64,000 nucleotides of DNA, from assembly GCF_000282095.2 (NCBI RefSeq), contig NZ_AKKC02000004.1, forward strand, positions 186,001 through 250,000. The letters run 5' to 3'. Below, in pieces: positions 53,295 through 62,439 of this stretch. Source of the stretch: Rhizobium sp. CF080 (GTDB lineage Bacteria; Pseudomonadota; Alphaproteobacteria; Rhizobiales; Rhizobiaceae). A program made the translations under genes and the position numbers. Position 1 is the stretch's first letter, and every line of letters starts with the position of its first letter. Under the pieces are notes generated by a model. It was not told the DNA's origin and did not search any database. It saw only the letters and a program-made list of their open reading frames with translations.

Positions 53295-54328
53295 AGCGAG
53301 CCTCCGGTCCGGTTGACGCGCACGATCAGGTAAATCAGATAGGGGGCACCCAGAACTCCGGTCACCACGCCCACCGGATACCGGCTTGGCAGAAGGAACT
53401 GACCGGCATAGTCGCCGCCCAGCACGAGTATCGCGCCGATCAGGGCCGCCGGCAGCAGCAACGATCCGTTGCGTCCGACGACGCGGGCGGCGATCGGCCC
53501 AGACAGGAAGGCCACAAAGGCGATCGGCCCCGTCACCGCCGTCGCGGATGCGATCATGCCGACTGCCGCAACCATGACCAGCATGCGGGTCCTTGCCACC
53601 TTGACCCCCAGGGCTGAGGCCATGTCATCGCCCAGGCGAAGAGCTTCCAGTTCTCGCGCGCGGCTGAGCAGAAGTCCGCCAAATGTGGTGAGTGCAAGGA
53701 GAAGCGGAAGCGCCTGGCCGAGCTGCGCGCCGTTGACGCTGCCGGTCAGCCAGCGCATTGCTTCCTGCAGATTCCAGGCCGGTGCACTCGAGAGGATATA
53801 GGCGACGACGCTTTCCAGCATGGCCGAGACGCCGATCCCGACGAGAATGAGCCGTGTCCCGGCAACCCCGTTGCGGAATGACAGGCCATAGACCAGCAGC
53901 GCCACACCGAGGCCTGCGACGACCGCCAGGACCGAGACGATCGGCCCGCTCAACGACAGGACGACGATGGCGAACACGGCCGCAGCACTTGCGCCCGAAG
54001 TGATGCCGATGATGTCCGGACTGGCAAGAGGGTTGCGCAGCATGAGCTGGAAAGTGACGCCGCCGAGCCCAAAGCCCAGGCCGGCGAGGACCGAAAGGAC
54101 CGAGCGCGGCAGCCGCAGTTTTCCGACGGTAAAGGCGGCACCTGCGACATCATCCCCCATCAAGGCGCGCATGACGTCCGCGGGTGGCGTGAAGGACTGG
54201 CCGAGCGACAGGGTCACCGCAAAAAGAACGACCACGATAGCCAATAGGATGGAGGTCACAAAAACATGCCGACGCGCGCGACGGCGGCGATTTTCCGCGA
54301 TGAGGTCAATGGTTGGAGAAAGCATCAT
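53291..54328 (-). CDS. Iron-siderophore ABC transporter permease (FecCD family, second)
   Basis: 345 residues from ATG 54328, overlapping the preceding permease stop (ATGA). About ten membrane segments in the FecCD pattern: LRLPRSVLSVLAGLGFGLGGVTFQLMLRNPLASPDIIGITSGASAAA, GVSAMLESVVAYIL, MRWLTGSVNGAQ, LGDDMASALGVKVARTR. It forms the membrane channel with the first permease. The open frame continues upstream to 55408 only by chance. Confidence 0.92.
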   Translation of the reverse strand: MMLSPTIDLIAENRRRRARRHVFVTSILLAIVVVLFAVTLSLGQSFTPPADVMRALMGDDVAGAAFTVGKLRLPRSVLSVLAGLGFGLGGVTFQLMLRNPLASPDIIGITSGASAAAVFAIVVLSLSGPIVSVLAVVAGLGVALLVYGLSFRNGVAGTRLILVGIGVSAMLESVVAYILSSAPAWNLQEAMRWLTGSVNGAQLGQALPLLLALTTFGGLLLSRARELEALRLGDDMASALGVKVARTRMLVMVAAVGMIASATAVTGPIAFVAFLSGPIAARVVGRNGSLLLPAALIGAILVLGGDYAGQFLLPSRYPVGVVTGVLGAPYLIYLIVRVNRTGGSL

Positions 54329-55371
54329 CACAGTTCGCGAACCCGCTGTCGCCTGACAATCCAGATGAAGAACGGTGCCCCGATGAGAGCCGTGATAATC
54401 CCGACGTCGATTTCGGCTGGCCTGGTGGCGATGCGCCCGACGATATCCGCGGCCAGCAGCAGACAGGCGCCGCCCAGCGTGGAAAACGGCAGCAACCACC
54501 GGTGATCGACCCCGACCAGCAGACGGCAGACATGCGGTACGACCAGTCCCAGAAAGCCGATTGGCCCGCAAATCGCTGTCGTTGCCCCACACAGGAAGAT
54601 GGCACCAAGCGAGGCGACGGCGCGGGCCACCGCGACGCGCTCGCCGAGCCCTGCCGCCACGTCGTCGCCCAAAGCCAGTGAATTCAGCTTTCGCGCCGAC
54701 AGAAGGCTGACCAGGAAACCGGCTGCCAGAAACGGCAGCACCGGAACAATGCGCTCGAAGGTCGCTCCGCCCACGCCGCCGATCTGCCAGGAGCGGATGC
54801 CACCCGCGATGTCTGCCCGCGGCAGCACCACGGCAATCACCATGGAGGAGAAGGCAACCGACGTCGCGGCTCCGGCAAGCGCCAGCTTCAATGGGGTTGC
54901 TCCGCCGCGTCCCAGCGATCCGATCGTATAAACGAAGACTGCCGAGCATCCGGCTCCCAGGATTGCAACCCAGATATAGGCGTCGGCGGAGGACATATCG
55001 AACCAGGCGACGCCCGTGACGACGGCCAGCGATGCACCCATATTGACGCCCAGAATACCTGGATCGGCGAGAGGATTGCGTGTCACGCCCTGCATGGTCG
55101 CCCCGGCGAGCCCGAGCGCGGCTCCGGCAAGCACCGCAAGCACTGTTCGCGGGATGCGGACGTTGACCGCCGCCTGGCCAATGCTGTCGACGCGTCCCGC
55201 CAGCGCCACGAGGATATCGGTCCACGCCACCTCGCGGGTGCCGACCGTAACAGAGAGCGCGCAGAGGCCGGCCAACCCCACGATCAATCCGGCCAGCCAG
55301 AGGCTGCGGGTCCGGTTCGAACGTCGAGCGACGAAAGACCGCGAGAACAATCGTATGCTGCCGGCCGTCAT
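54328..55371 (-). CDS. Iron-siderophore ABC transporter permease (FecCD family, first)
   Basis: 347 residues from ATG 55371, overlapping the binding-protein stop (ATGA). FecCD marks: VRIPRTVLAVLAGAALGLAGATMQGVTRNPLADPGILGVNMGASLAVV, GIRSWQIGGVGG, LALGDDVAAGLGERV, CGPIGFLGLVVPHVCRLLVGVDHRWLLP. It is inner-membrane and pairs with the second permease. A frame extension to 55425 reaches back into the binding-protein gene and is not supported. Confidence 0.92.
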   Translation of the reverse strand: MTAGSIRLFSRSFVARRSNRTRSLWLAGLIVGLAGLCALSVTVGTREVAWTDILVALAGRVDSIGQAAVNVRIPRTVLAVLAGAALGLAGATMQGVTRNPLADPGILGVNMGASLAVVTGVAWFDMSSADAYIWVAILGAGCSAVFVYTIGSLGRGGATPLKLALAGAATSVAFSSMVIAVVLPRADIAGGIRSWQIGGVGGATFERIVPVLPFLAAGFLVSLLSARKLNSLALGDDVAAGLGERVAVARAVASLGAIFLCGATTAICGPIGFLGLVVPHVCRLLVGVDHRWLLPFSTLGGACLLLAADIVGRIATRPAEIDVGIITALIGAPFFIWIVRRQRVREL

Positions 55372-56366
55372 TTGGACGTTCTGGCCGCTTCCGCAAGCAG
55401 ATCCACATAGTCCTTCAAGACCCATGAAATCGAAAGCGGTGTCGGATTTGCCGCCGTGCCGATCGGGTTGCGACCCAGCATCACGAGCCCCCCCTTGGCC
55501 ACGGCCGGCATTCTGGACATAAGGGGGTTCGCCGCCAGCGCATCGAGCAATTTCCGGTCACCGTAGGTGACGACGATATCCACATCATCGAAAATATCGA
55601 TGCGCTCGGCGCTGACGGAGCCAGCGAATTTTCCGGGCTTCGAGGCTTCCACGACGCTCTTGGGGGATTTCAGGCCGAGATCCGCGAAGAATCTCACGCG
55701 GGTGTCGTTTGTCGTATAAAAGTTGACGATGCTCAGGTCAGTCGCATCCAGGTGGGTGATGAACATCGCCGATTTACCCCGGAGCTCAGGGTGCGTACCG
55801 ACCACCCTGGCGATATCGGCCTCGATTTTGCCGATCAATGCCTCGCCTTCAGAGACCATGCCCATCCCGGCACTGTTCAAGCGGATCATGTCACGCCAAT
55901 CGGTCGACCACGGCGCTTCGGGATAAGCGACGACCGGTGCGATCTGGCTCAGCGTGTCATAATCCGATTGGCTCAGTCCGGAATAGGAAGCCAGGATCAC
56001 ATCGGGCCTGGTAGCGGCGACCGCCTCGAAATCGATACCGTCCCCTTCATCGAAAAGCACCGGTTTGCCGGCATGGAGCTCGGCCAGCCTTTCGGCCACC
56101 CAGGGCAACAGCCCATCGCCGTCGTCGTCGCCGAAATTGGCCTTGGCGAAGCCGACAGGAACGACACCGAGCGCCAGCGGCACTTCATGGTTTGCCCAGG
56201 CGACCGTCGCTATCCGTTCAGGTTTATTGGTGATGATCGTCGTGCCAAACGCGTGCTTGATGGTGATGGGGTAGGACGTGTCTTCCCCCGCCCAGGCGCT
56301 GCCGAACGCAATCATCCACACGCCTATTGCCGCAAACCGAACGGCGAGAAGAACAAAACGCAGCAT
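55368..56366 (-). CDS. Iron-siderophore ABC transporter solute-binding protein
   Basis: 332 residues from ATG 56366, ten bases after GGAG; an in-frame ATG at 56417 would add 17 residues before the signal peptide. LRFVLLAVRFAAIGVWMIAFGSAWAGE is the signal peptide. The FepB/FhuD-like class III binding-protein core is present: ITIKHAFGTTIITNKPERIATVAWANHEVPLALGVVPVGFA, FEAVAATRPDVILASYSGLSQSDYDTLSQIAPVVAYP and LVMLGRNPIGTAANPTPLSISWVLKDYVDLL. It heads the five-gene uptake operon and is divergent from the receptor gene. Confidence 0.92.
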   Translation of the reverse strand: MLRFVLLAVRFAAIGVWMIAFGSAWAGEDTSYPITIKHAFGTTIITNKPERIATVAWANHEVPLALGVVPVGFAKANFGDDDGDGLLPWVAERLAELHAGKPVLFDEGDGIDFEAVAATRPDVILASYSGLSQSDYDTLSQIAPVVAYPEAPWSTDWRDMIRLNSAGMGMVSEGEALIGKIEADIARVVGTHPELRGKSAMFITHLDATDLSIVNFYTTNDTRVRFFADLGLKSPKSVVEASKPGKFAGSVSAERIDIFDDVDIVVTYGDRKLLDALAANPLMSRMPAVAKGGLVMLGRNPIGTAANPTPLSISWVLKDYVDLLAEAARTSK

Positions 56367-56701
56367 TGCGCCAAAACTCCGCCTAGGACTTAAGTGGACT
56401 TCCAGTCTCAGGTTCATCGAACGGCGTCAACAGGCGGACCCGTGCTTATCGGGATGCGGAGCGAGATTTCCGTTGGTTCCTACAAAACCGGAGAAATCTA
56501 CAATACTGGATAAGCACCCTCAAGTTAATAGCCGCCTTGTGCATATCAAACCACGTCATCTTCTGCGGGTCGGGGCGCAGAAAAAATCTCTCCTCATATC
56601 CGACCGTCGAGGTGCGCTCCGAGTGCCCGCGGCACCTAGCTCGAAAACCGGCATTCGCTGCCAAAGCCCGCAATGGCCACATTGATTTTTGGAACTTGAA
56701 C
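56367..56701. other. 335-base spacer between divergent siderophore operon and receptor gene
   Basis: No supported gene lies here. It must carry the promoters of both the uptake operon and the TonB receptor, where an iron-regulator site is expected. I searched for RirA-type TGA-N9-TCA and Irr-type ICE elements by eye and found no convincing match. Control by the nearby AraC protein is the alternative. Confidence 0.5.
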
Positions 56702-58840
56702 ATGAAAATCGAAAGAACAGGCAGTCGCTCATCGGGAGCCCTTACCCGCTACCGGAATGCGGTCCTTCTGGGTTGCACGGCGCTCGTCGCTTTCATGCCG
56801 ACGTTCTCGCATGGTCAGGACGCCCAAAATTCAAGTTCCGATACCACGCTCGAACCGATTGTCATTCAGGGCAGCGGCACCGGCCTCGATACCGGCAACG
56901 ATTCGAAGTCGATTGTCGCGACAAGGACGACAGGTGCCGGCAAGATGGTGACGGATATCCTGGATACGCCAGCCTCCGTTTCCGTCATCACATCCAAGGA
57001 AATCCAGGAGCGCGGTGCGGACAGCGTCGAACAGATCGTGCAATATACCGCCGGCGTGGTCACGGACTATTACGGTTCGGATGACCGTTACGACTATTTC
57101 AAGATCCGCGGTTTCACCCCCTTTACCTATCGCGACGGACTGGTCGTCGGCAGGACCTGGAGCGGCATCCGCGAAGAGCCCTATGCCTTCGAGCGCGTCG
57201 AGGTGCTGAAGGGCGCCAGTTCCACGGGTTTTGGGGTTTCCGATCCCGGCGGCTCGGTGAACTATGTCACCAAGCGGCCAAAGAGCGAACGTTTCGGCGA
57301 AGTCTATGGCACCGGTGGCTCCTTCGATCACAAGGAGACGGGTTTCGACTTCGGCGACAACATCACCCCGGACGATACGCTCTCCTACCGCCTGACCGGC
57401 AAGTTCCAGCGGTCGGACGCCGAATACGATTATTCGCAGAGCGATGAAAACTTCATCATGGGCGGCCTGACCTGGCGCCCCACCGATGCGACGAGCCTTT
57501 CATTCGTGTTCGATCACCTGGACAAGGACGGCACGCCCAGCGGCGGCGGCCATCCAAGGGGCGCCGACTTAGACAGGGATCGCTTCTTCGGCGAACCGGA
57601 CTATAACTACGACACCACGAACAGAAACACGTATAGCGTCATGCTCGACCATGATTTCGGAAGTGGCCTGACCTTCAATTCGAGCGCCCGCTACAGCAAG
57701 TCGGATACCGGATTCGGTTACACCTATATTTACGATGCGTTGGGCGCCGACGATCCCACAGGCATGGTCGACCGCAATTACTTCGGCAGCGACAAGTCCT
57801 CCGAGCAGTTCATCGTCGATGCTCATCTGCTCTATGAGACGAATTTCAACGACGTGGAAAGCCGTACCCTGCTCGGTGTCGAGTATAACAAGTTCGAATC
57901 AAAGAATGACAGCTTCTATACCGCTGCGCCGGCCCTAAACTGGCAAAATCCGGTCTATTCGGGCGGACCCGGATCGCTGTCGCCGTTCGCCAGCGTGGCA
58001 AGCGACCAAAAGACCAAGGCGATCTACCTGCAGCAGGATCTGACCTTTTTCGACAAGCTGACGGCGAGCATCGGCCTGCGCAACGATTGGCTTGACCTGA
58101 AGGAGAGGAACCAGCTTACAGGTTCCACGGCGGCGGGCAATTTCAGCGAATTCACCAAGCGCTTCGGTCTGAGCTACAAACTCACAGACGAACTTGCGAC
58201 TTATGTCAGCTATGCCGAATCCGTCGCGCCACCGAGCGCGGGAACCGAGCCTACGCTTGGCAAGCAGTATGACGTCGGGATCAAATATCGACCAGATGCC
58301 TTCCCTGCTCTCTTCAGTGCGTCCGTCTACGACCTGACGATGCAGAACATCACGACTTACGAGGCTCCCACATACCTGCCGGCGACAGTCGACAAGATCC
58401 GGCATCGCGGCATCGATCTCGAGGCAAAGGCGGAGGTGACGAACAATATCAACCTGATCGCCTCCTACAGCTACATCGATTCCGAGATCGTCGAGAAAGG
58501 TGGCACGTATAATGGCAAGCGCTTTGCGCAGGTCCCGGCGCATCTGGCTTCGGTATGGGGCACCTACACGCTCGAAGGCAACGGCCAGCGCGGCGATATG
58601 ACCTTCGGGCTCGGCGCTCGCTATACGGGCCCGTACTACTTCGACAACGCAAATACTCGGAAATCGGACGGCGCCATCGTCTTCGACGCCGCCTTCACCT
58701 ACAAGATCCAGGAAAACACGACATTCCAGCTCAACGCCAGCAATCTGTTTGACGAGAAGCATATCGCGAACGATGACGGCGGCGCGTATTATTACAATCC
58801 CGGCCGCGCAATCTATGCGACGCTGCGCCAGACGTGGTGA
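56702..58840 (+). CDS. TonB-dependent siderophore receptor
   Basis: 712 residues from ATG 56702; the ribosome binding site is weak (TTGGAAC). A signal peptide with cleavage near FSHGQDA precedes a TonB-box-like LEPIVIQGS and a plug domain (TDILDTPASVSVITSKEIQERGADSVEQIVQYTAGV, YDYFKIRGF, RVEVLKGASSTGFG, DPGGSVNYVTKRP). A 22-strand-type barrel follows, ending NPGRAIYATLRQTW with the terminal aromatic used for outer-membrane insertion. It belongs to the FhuA/FoxA-like group. It delivers the ferric-siderophore to the divergent ABC operon. The convergent AraC gene probably regulates it. Confidence 0.93.
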   Translation: MKIERTGSRSSGALTRYRNAVLLGCTALVAFMPTFSHGQDAQNSSSDTTLEPIVIQGSGTGLDTGNDSKSIVATRTTGAGKMVTDILDTPASVSVITSKEIQERGADSVEQIVQYTAGVVTDYYGSDDRYDYFKIRGFTPFTYRDGLVVGRTWSGIREEPYAFERVEVLKGASSTGFGVSDPGGSVNYVTKRPKSERFGEVYGTGGSFDHKETGFDFGDNITPDDTLSYRLTGKFQRSDAEYDYSQSDENFIMGGLTWRPTDATSLSFVFDHLDKDGTPSGGGHPRGADLDRDRFFGEPDYNYDTTNRNTYSVMLDHDFGSGLTFNSSARYSKSDTGFGYTYIYDALGADDPTGMVDRNYFGSDKSSEQFIVDAHLLYETNFNDVESRTLLGVEYNKFESKNDSFYTAAPALNWQNPVYSGGPGSLSPFASVASDQKTKAIYLQQDLTFFDKLTASIGLRNDWLDLKERNQLTGSTAAGNFSEFTKRFGLSYKLTDELATYVSYAESVAPPSAGTEPTLGKQYDVGIKYRPDAFPALFSASVYDLTMQNITTYEAPTYLPATVDKIRHRGIDLEAKAEVTNNINLIASYSYIDSEIVEKGGTYNGKRFAQVPAHLASVWGTYTLEGNGQRGDMTFGLGARYTGPYYFDNANTRKSDGAIVFDAAFTYKIQENTTFQLNASNLFDEKHIANDDGGAYYYNPGRAIYATLRQTW

Positions 58841-58849
58841 TCCTCCAGT

Positions 58850-58874
58850 CCCACCCGTATTCCCGCCGGGTGGG
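58850..58874. terminator. Hairpin between convergent receptor and AraC genes
   Basis: CCCACCCG (58850-58857) pairs with CGGGTGGG (58867-58874) across a 9-base loop, in the 48-base gap between two converging genes. There is no T run on either side, so it may act as a bidirectional but weak terminator. Confidence 0.6.
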
Positions 58875-58888
58875 GCAACATACTGAAA

Positions 58889-59842
58889 TCAGCAGATCTG
58901 CCGCACTCGGCGCCACGCCGCAGGCGTATCGCCGGCAATCTGCCTGAACGCCTTCGTCAAATGTGCCTGATCGGTGAAGCCCAGCTGGGCCGCTATCTCC
59001 GCGACGGCCAGATCGCTTTCAAGCAATAGCTTTTTCGCAAGGTCGACACGCCTTCCAAGTTGCCATTGCAGCGGCGTCTTGCCGGTGGTCTGCTTGAAGA
59101 CATTGGAAAACCAGCTTTCCGATAGGCCGACTGTCGCAGCCATTTCGGCGACAGTCAGGCGGCAGTCGCTCAGGCCATCGATGCGTGACATCAGCTTGTT
59201 CATCTGTGCCTGGGTCAGCCTGCCATTGGCTTTTTCGGCTTCATGGTCGGGTATGTCGAGAAGGCCGGCGACGATGCTGCCCACGAGACTTTCGGCATAG
59301 ACGGCGTGCTTCGATGGGTTCGATATTTCGTCAACCAGCAGGCCCGCCAGCGTCTGGATAGCGCCGGCGTCCTGAAGCTCCACCGGCCGACGCAAGGCCG
59401 CCAGCGCTGCAGAGGCCCCAACCGACGGCGTCAGGAACCGGAGCAACCGATCCCTGTGCATGTGAAGGTTGAGATGGGAAAAACGGTGCTTGGTTTCGCT
59501 GCTGGTCCACATGGGAACGCCGGCAGGAACATAGACCGCACGTGTCATCGGACGGTAGTGCTGCGAAAAATTGTCGTCTCGGTTCGACATACGAATTCGA
59601 GACGACACGTCGTTGAAGAAAATCATGATGCGCGGGTCGTCCGCCAGATAGTAGCCCGTGGCGCCAGACTGGCTTTCGGCTTCCCAAAAGACACTCACCA
59701 ACCCGTCGAACCGACGCCACTTGACCGGAGCGACAACCCGGATCCCCTCCGTGTGCCAAGCCATGGAATGCCAATAACTCAACGTCGGAATCCACCTTTG
59801 TCTGGCATCAGGACAATCAATCCTCTTCCCCGGGCCTTGCAA
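58889..59842 (-). CDS. AraC-family transcriptional regulator
   Basis: 317 residues from TTG 59842, or 291 from ATG 59764; neither has a strong ribosome binding site. The C-terminal 110 residues hold both AraC helix-turn-helix motifs: LTVAEMAATVGLSESWFSNVFKQTTGKTPLQWQLGRRVDLAKKLL and LAVAEIAAQLGFTDQAHLTKAFRQIAGDTPAAWRR. The N-terminal domain is beta-rich and presumably binds an effector. Regulators of this type next to TonB receptors often sense the siderophore itself and activate uptake genes, which is the likely role here. Confidence 0.92.
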   Translation of the reverse strand: MQGPGKRIDCPDARQRWIPTLSYWHSMAWHTEGIRVVAPVKWRRFDGLVSVFWEAESQSGATGYYLADDPRIMIFFNDVSSRIRMSNRDDNFSQHYRPMTRAVYVPAGVPMWTSSETKHRFSHLNLHMHRDRLLRFLTPSVGASAALAALRRPVELQDAGAIQTLAGLLVDEISNPSKHAVYAESLVGSIVAGLLDIPDHEAEKANGRLTQAQMNKLMSRIDGLSDCRLTVAEMAATVGLSESWFSNVFKQTTGKTPLQWQLGRRVDLAKKLLLESDLAVAEIAAQLGFTDQAHLTKAFRQIAGDTPAAWRRVRQIC

Positions 59843-59993
59843 TCGACCTGCATGCGGCGCTCCTCAAAGAGGAGTATTCCAGTCATATATAAAGCCTTCG
59901 GAGGGATAGTAAAGTTTGTATCGACCAAGCCCGCAATCATGCGTGAAAGTGCCTGTTTCATCGGCCGGCAGCGCAGTTTACACAGACTCAGAA

Positions 59994-60014
59994 TAAGGAT
60001 ACTACAGATCCTTA
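59994..60014. promoter_or_regulatory. Candidate Rrf2 operator upstream of the Rrf2 gene
   Basis: TAAGGAT-ACTACAG-ATCCTTA is a perfect 7-base inverted repeat 33 bases before the Rrf2 start. Its 15-base core (GGATA...ATCC, 59997-60011) has the same layout as the site upstream of the AhpD-like gene at 62960-62974, suggesting autoregulation and a shared regulon. Confidence 0.5.
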
Positions 60015-60046
60015 ATGTCGCTGCCCTGAACGGTGGATTGCTCCTT

Positions 60047-60535
60047 ATGATCCTGAAAAGCCAAGTCGAATGGGCGCTTCACTGCTGCGCCATTCTTTCA
60101 GGTCTGCCCGACGAGCGCTATCTGTCGACCAAGGCGCTAGCCGAACTGCACGGCCTACCCAAGGAATATCTTTCGAAAGCACTGCAGAGCCTGTCGCAGG
60201 CGGGTCTGGTTCTTTCAACGCTCGGGCCGTCCGGAGGATACCGGCTGGCAAAGCCGCCGGGAGAAATGACATTCCTCGATATTGTCGAGGCGGTAGAGGG
60301 CGGCGGCCGGACCTTCATCTGCAACAATATCCGTGCCAACAACCCCTGCCGTCCACAAGGCTATTGCGAAAGCGGCCCGTGCGCGATCGCGCGGATCATG
60401 TGGGAGGCTGACGAAGCCTGGCGGGCCAAGCTGCGCAGCGTGACGCTTGCCGATCTCGTTGACACTCTCGCGCAGGACATCCCTGCGGATATCTGGAGCG
60501 GCACGTTCGAGTGGGTTCTAAACCGAGCGGGATGA
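60047..60535 (+). CDS. Rrf2-family transcriptional regulator with four-Cys cluster region
   Basis: 162 residues from ATG 60047 (TTG 60038 also in frame). The winged helix reads YLSTKALAELHGLPKEYLSKALQSLSQAGLVLSTLGPSGGYRLAK, the Rrf2 pattern. Cys92, Cys101, Cys107 and Cys112 lie where Rrf2 proteins such as RirA, NsrR and IscR bind an Fe-S cluster, so iron, NO or redox sensing is likely. Its last 18 bases overlap the 3' end of the convergent MscS gene. The likely targets are itself and the AhpD/NmrA operon that carries the same inverted repeat. Its position beside the siderophore locus is also suggestive of iron control. Confidence 0.9.
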   Translation: MILKSQVEWALHCCAILSGLPDERYLSTKALAELHGLPKEYLSKALQSLSQAGLVLSTLGPSGGYRLAKPPGEMTFLDIVEAVEGGGRTFICNNIRANNPCRPQGYCESGPCAIARIMWEADEAWRAKLRSVTLADLVDTLAQDIPADIWSGTFEWVLNRAG

Positions 60536-61546
60536 GTAGGACCTGTCGGGCGGAGCGCTTGTTTTGTCCGCCTTCGCAGCCGGGGCATAAAGATAGCTCT
60601 GCGGCGGCGGGGCAAATGCGAGACCGTTTGCTTCGCAATGCTGGTGGACCACATCGATGATCTCGTTTCTGGCCGGCGTGCGATTGGCGGGGCTCGTCAC
60701 CCGAAACTGCAGTTCGGCTTCGATCGCTATGGCATCGATCGCCTTGAGGGCGACGATCGGCGCGGGATCCTGAACGATGTTCTGGCAGCTTTGCAAAGCC
60801 GTTTTCATCACGCCTTCCACGAGGGCCGGCCGGTGCGATGCTGCGATCCGCATCACCAGAATGATCATGTGGGTTTCGTCGGGACGCGTCAGATTGGTCA
60901 AACCCACTTTCGCGAGAGTGCTGTTGGGGATAACCATGACATTGTGGGCGGGGGTGAGAATCTGGGTGGAGCGCCAGTTGTTCTCCACGACGCGGCCTTC
61001 CGTTCCGTCGCCGAGCTGGATCCAGTCGCCAATGGTGAACGGCCTTCCGAGCGTCAGCGCTATTCCCGAGAACAGGTCGCCAAGCGTGTTCTGAAGCGCG
61101 AGACCCAGAATGATGGCAATGACGCCGGAGGTCGCCACGAGTGTGCCGATGGGTGCGCCGAAGACGAAGCCGATGATCGAGAGGGTTACGCCCAGATATA
61201 CGACGGCAACGATGAGGTCCTGAAGGAGCCGCGCTTCCACAGGCCTGCCATCGAGGACGATATAGATGCGCACGAAGCCGATGGACGCCCAGGCGAGATG
61301 GACCCACCAGAGCACGCGTGCCGACGTGCCGAGAATATTCCGGCCCTCGGCTATCTCGGTCGCGTCGATCCTGTGCGGCAGGATACCACTGAATGCCAAG
61401 ACCGCAGTCATGCCTGAGAAGAAGATGATCTGGACGATCAGCCGGGCAGTCGGTCTTTTGCGGCCTTGAAGGTGCCAGACGACAATACCGGCCACCCCCA
61501 GCAGATTCACCAGCACAAGAGCCGTCAGAGAGTGATCAGAAAGCAT
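60518..61546 (-). CDS. MscS-family mechanosensitive ion channel
   Basis: 342 residues, ATG 61546 with GAGG seven bases upstream. Four to five membrane segments end in the MscS pore helix (VATSGVIAIILGLALQNTLGDLFSGIAL), followed by the beta domain LGRPFTIGDWIQLGDGTEGRVVENNWRSTQILTPAHNVMVIPNSTLAK. The C-terminal cytoplasmic domain has the usual alpha/beta fold and no cyclic nucleotide-binding domain. It protects against osmotic downshock in related bacteria. The 3' end overlaps the Rrf2 gene end, so the two transcripts would form a short antisense overlap. Confidence 0.9.
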   Translation of the reverse strand: MLSDHSLTALVLVNLLGVAGIVVWHLQGRKRPTARLIVQIIFFSGMTAVLAFSGILPHRIDATEIAEGRNILGTSARVLWWVHLAWASIGFVRIYIVLDGRPVEARLLQDLIVAVVYLGVTLSIIGFVFGAPIGTLVATSGVIAIILGLALQNTLGDLFSGIALTLGRPFTIGDWIQLGDGTEGRVVENNWRSTQILTPAHNVMVIPNSTLAKVGLTNLTRPDETHMIILVMRIAASHRPALVEGVMKTALQSCQNIVQDPAPIVALKAIDAIAIEAELQFRVTSPANRTPARNEIIDVVHQHCEANGLAFAPPPQSYLYAPAAKADKTSAPPDRSYSSRSV

Positions 61547-61648
61547 GACAGTGCCTCAAGTGTCGTGACCGGCGAAACAGACTGCAGGCCGGATGCGCGA
61601 ATGCACCCGGCCTGCAGTCGCCATTTCGATGCGCGCACCAAATGGTGC

Positions 61649-62401
61649 TCACTTGCGTGCCGACGTGACAAACCATTGCTCGAAGCCGATATGGCCAAGG
61701 CGCGGATTGTTGTCGGAGACCAGAGATCCATCCTCCAGCCGGGCGCCGAAATAGCTCGCCTCGCGGTCAGCTTCCACCTTGCGGCGGTCACCAAGTGCCG
61801 TCAGATAGCGGGCGACCAGTTCGTTCAATCGCGACCGTTCGGGACCAGCGATCTCGATCGTGCCGTTGACCGGAGCAGCCAGTGCAACCTCCGCCATGGC
61901 GTCCGCAACGTCATCCGAGGCGATCGGCTGCACAAAGGCCGATGAAAGACGAACTGTGTCGCCAACGGTGCCGGACTGGGCGATGCCGCTCAGGAATTCC
62001 ATGAACTGCGTCGAATGGACGATGGTGTAGGGTATTCCGGAAGCCTTGATCAGTTTCTCCTGGGCAAGTTTCGCCCGGAAGTAGCCGCTCTCCTGAAGCC
62101 GTTCGGTCCCCACGACCGAAAGGGCGACATGATGTTTGACCCCGGCAATCTTCTCCGCTGCAAGCAGGTTACGCCCCGACGTCTCGAAGAACTCCATGAC
62201 AGCCTTGTCTTCAAACGAAGGGGAATTGGCGAGGTCGAGAACGACCTCAGCGCCGGCCAGGGCTGCGGCGAGACCTTCGCCGGTGATTGTATTGACGCCT
62301 GTGTTCGGCGAGGCCGCGATCACCTCATGCCCCTTGTTGCGCAGACGTTCGGTCGTCTTCGAACCGATGAGGCCGGTCCCGCCAATGATGACGATTTTCA
62401 T
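61649..62401 (-). CDS. NAD(P)-binding NmrA-like atypical SDR
   Basis: 250 residues, ATG 62401 after GGGAGAG. It starts with a dinucleotide-binding motif (MKIVIIGGTGLIGSKTTERLRNKGHEVIAAS) and has the atypical SDR features VKHHVALSVVGTERLQESGYFRAKLAQEKLI and IPYTIVHSTQFMEF, without the classical Tyr-x-x-x-Lys. Members bind NAD(P) and act as redox sensors or oxidoreductases. It is co-directional with the AhpD-like gene (38 bases between them), so probably in one operon. Confidence 0.88.
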   Translation of the reverse strand: MKIVIIGGTGLIGSKTTERLRNKGHEVIAASPNTGVNTITGEGLAAALAGAEVVLDLANSPSFEDKAVMEFFETSGRNLLAAEKIAGVKHHVALSVVGTERLQESGYFRAKLAQEKLIKASGIPYTIVHSTQFMEFLSGIAQSGTVGDTVRLSSAFVQPIASDDVADAMAEVALAAPVNGTIEIAGPERSRLNELVARYLTALGDRRKVEADREASYFGARLEDGSLVSDNNPRLGHIGFEQWFVTSARK

Positions 62402-62439
62402 GATGGCTCTCCCTTTGCGGTTGCCATTCGCTGCATCAC

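Noticed and set aside
54329..55408. An upstream extension of the second FecCD permease to 705 residues
   Set aside because: The extension is out-of-frame translation of the first permease gene and shows no membrane pattern.
56418..56701. A RirA or Irr iron-responsive operator upstream of the receptor
   Set aside because: No TGA-N9-TCA or ICE-like element could be found by eye.
59243..60046. A long N-terminal extension of the Rrf2 reading frame
   Set aside because: It runs back through the AraC gene on the other strand; Rrf2 proteins begin at the MILKSQVEW-type start near 60047.
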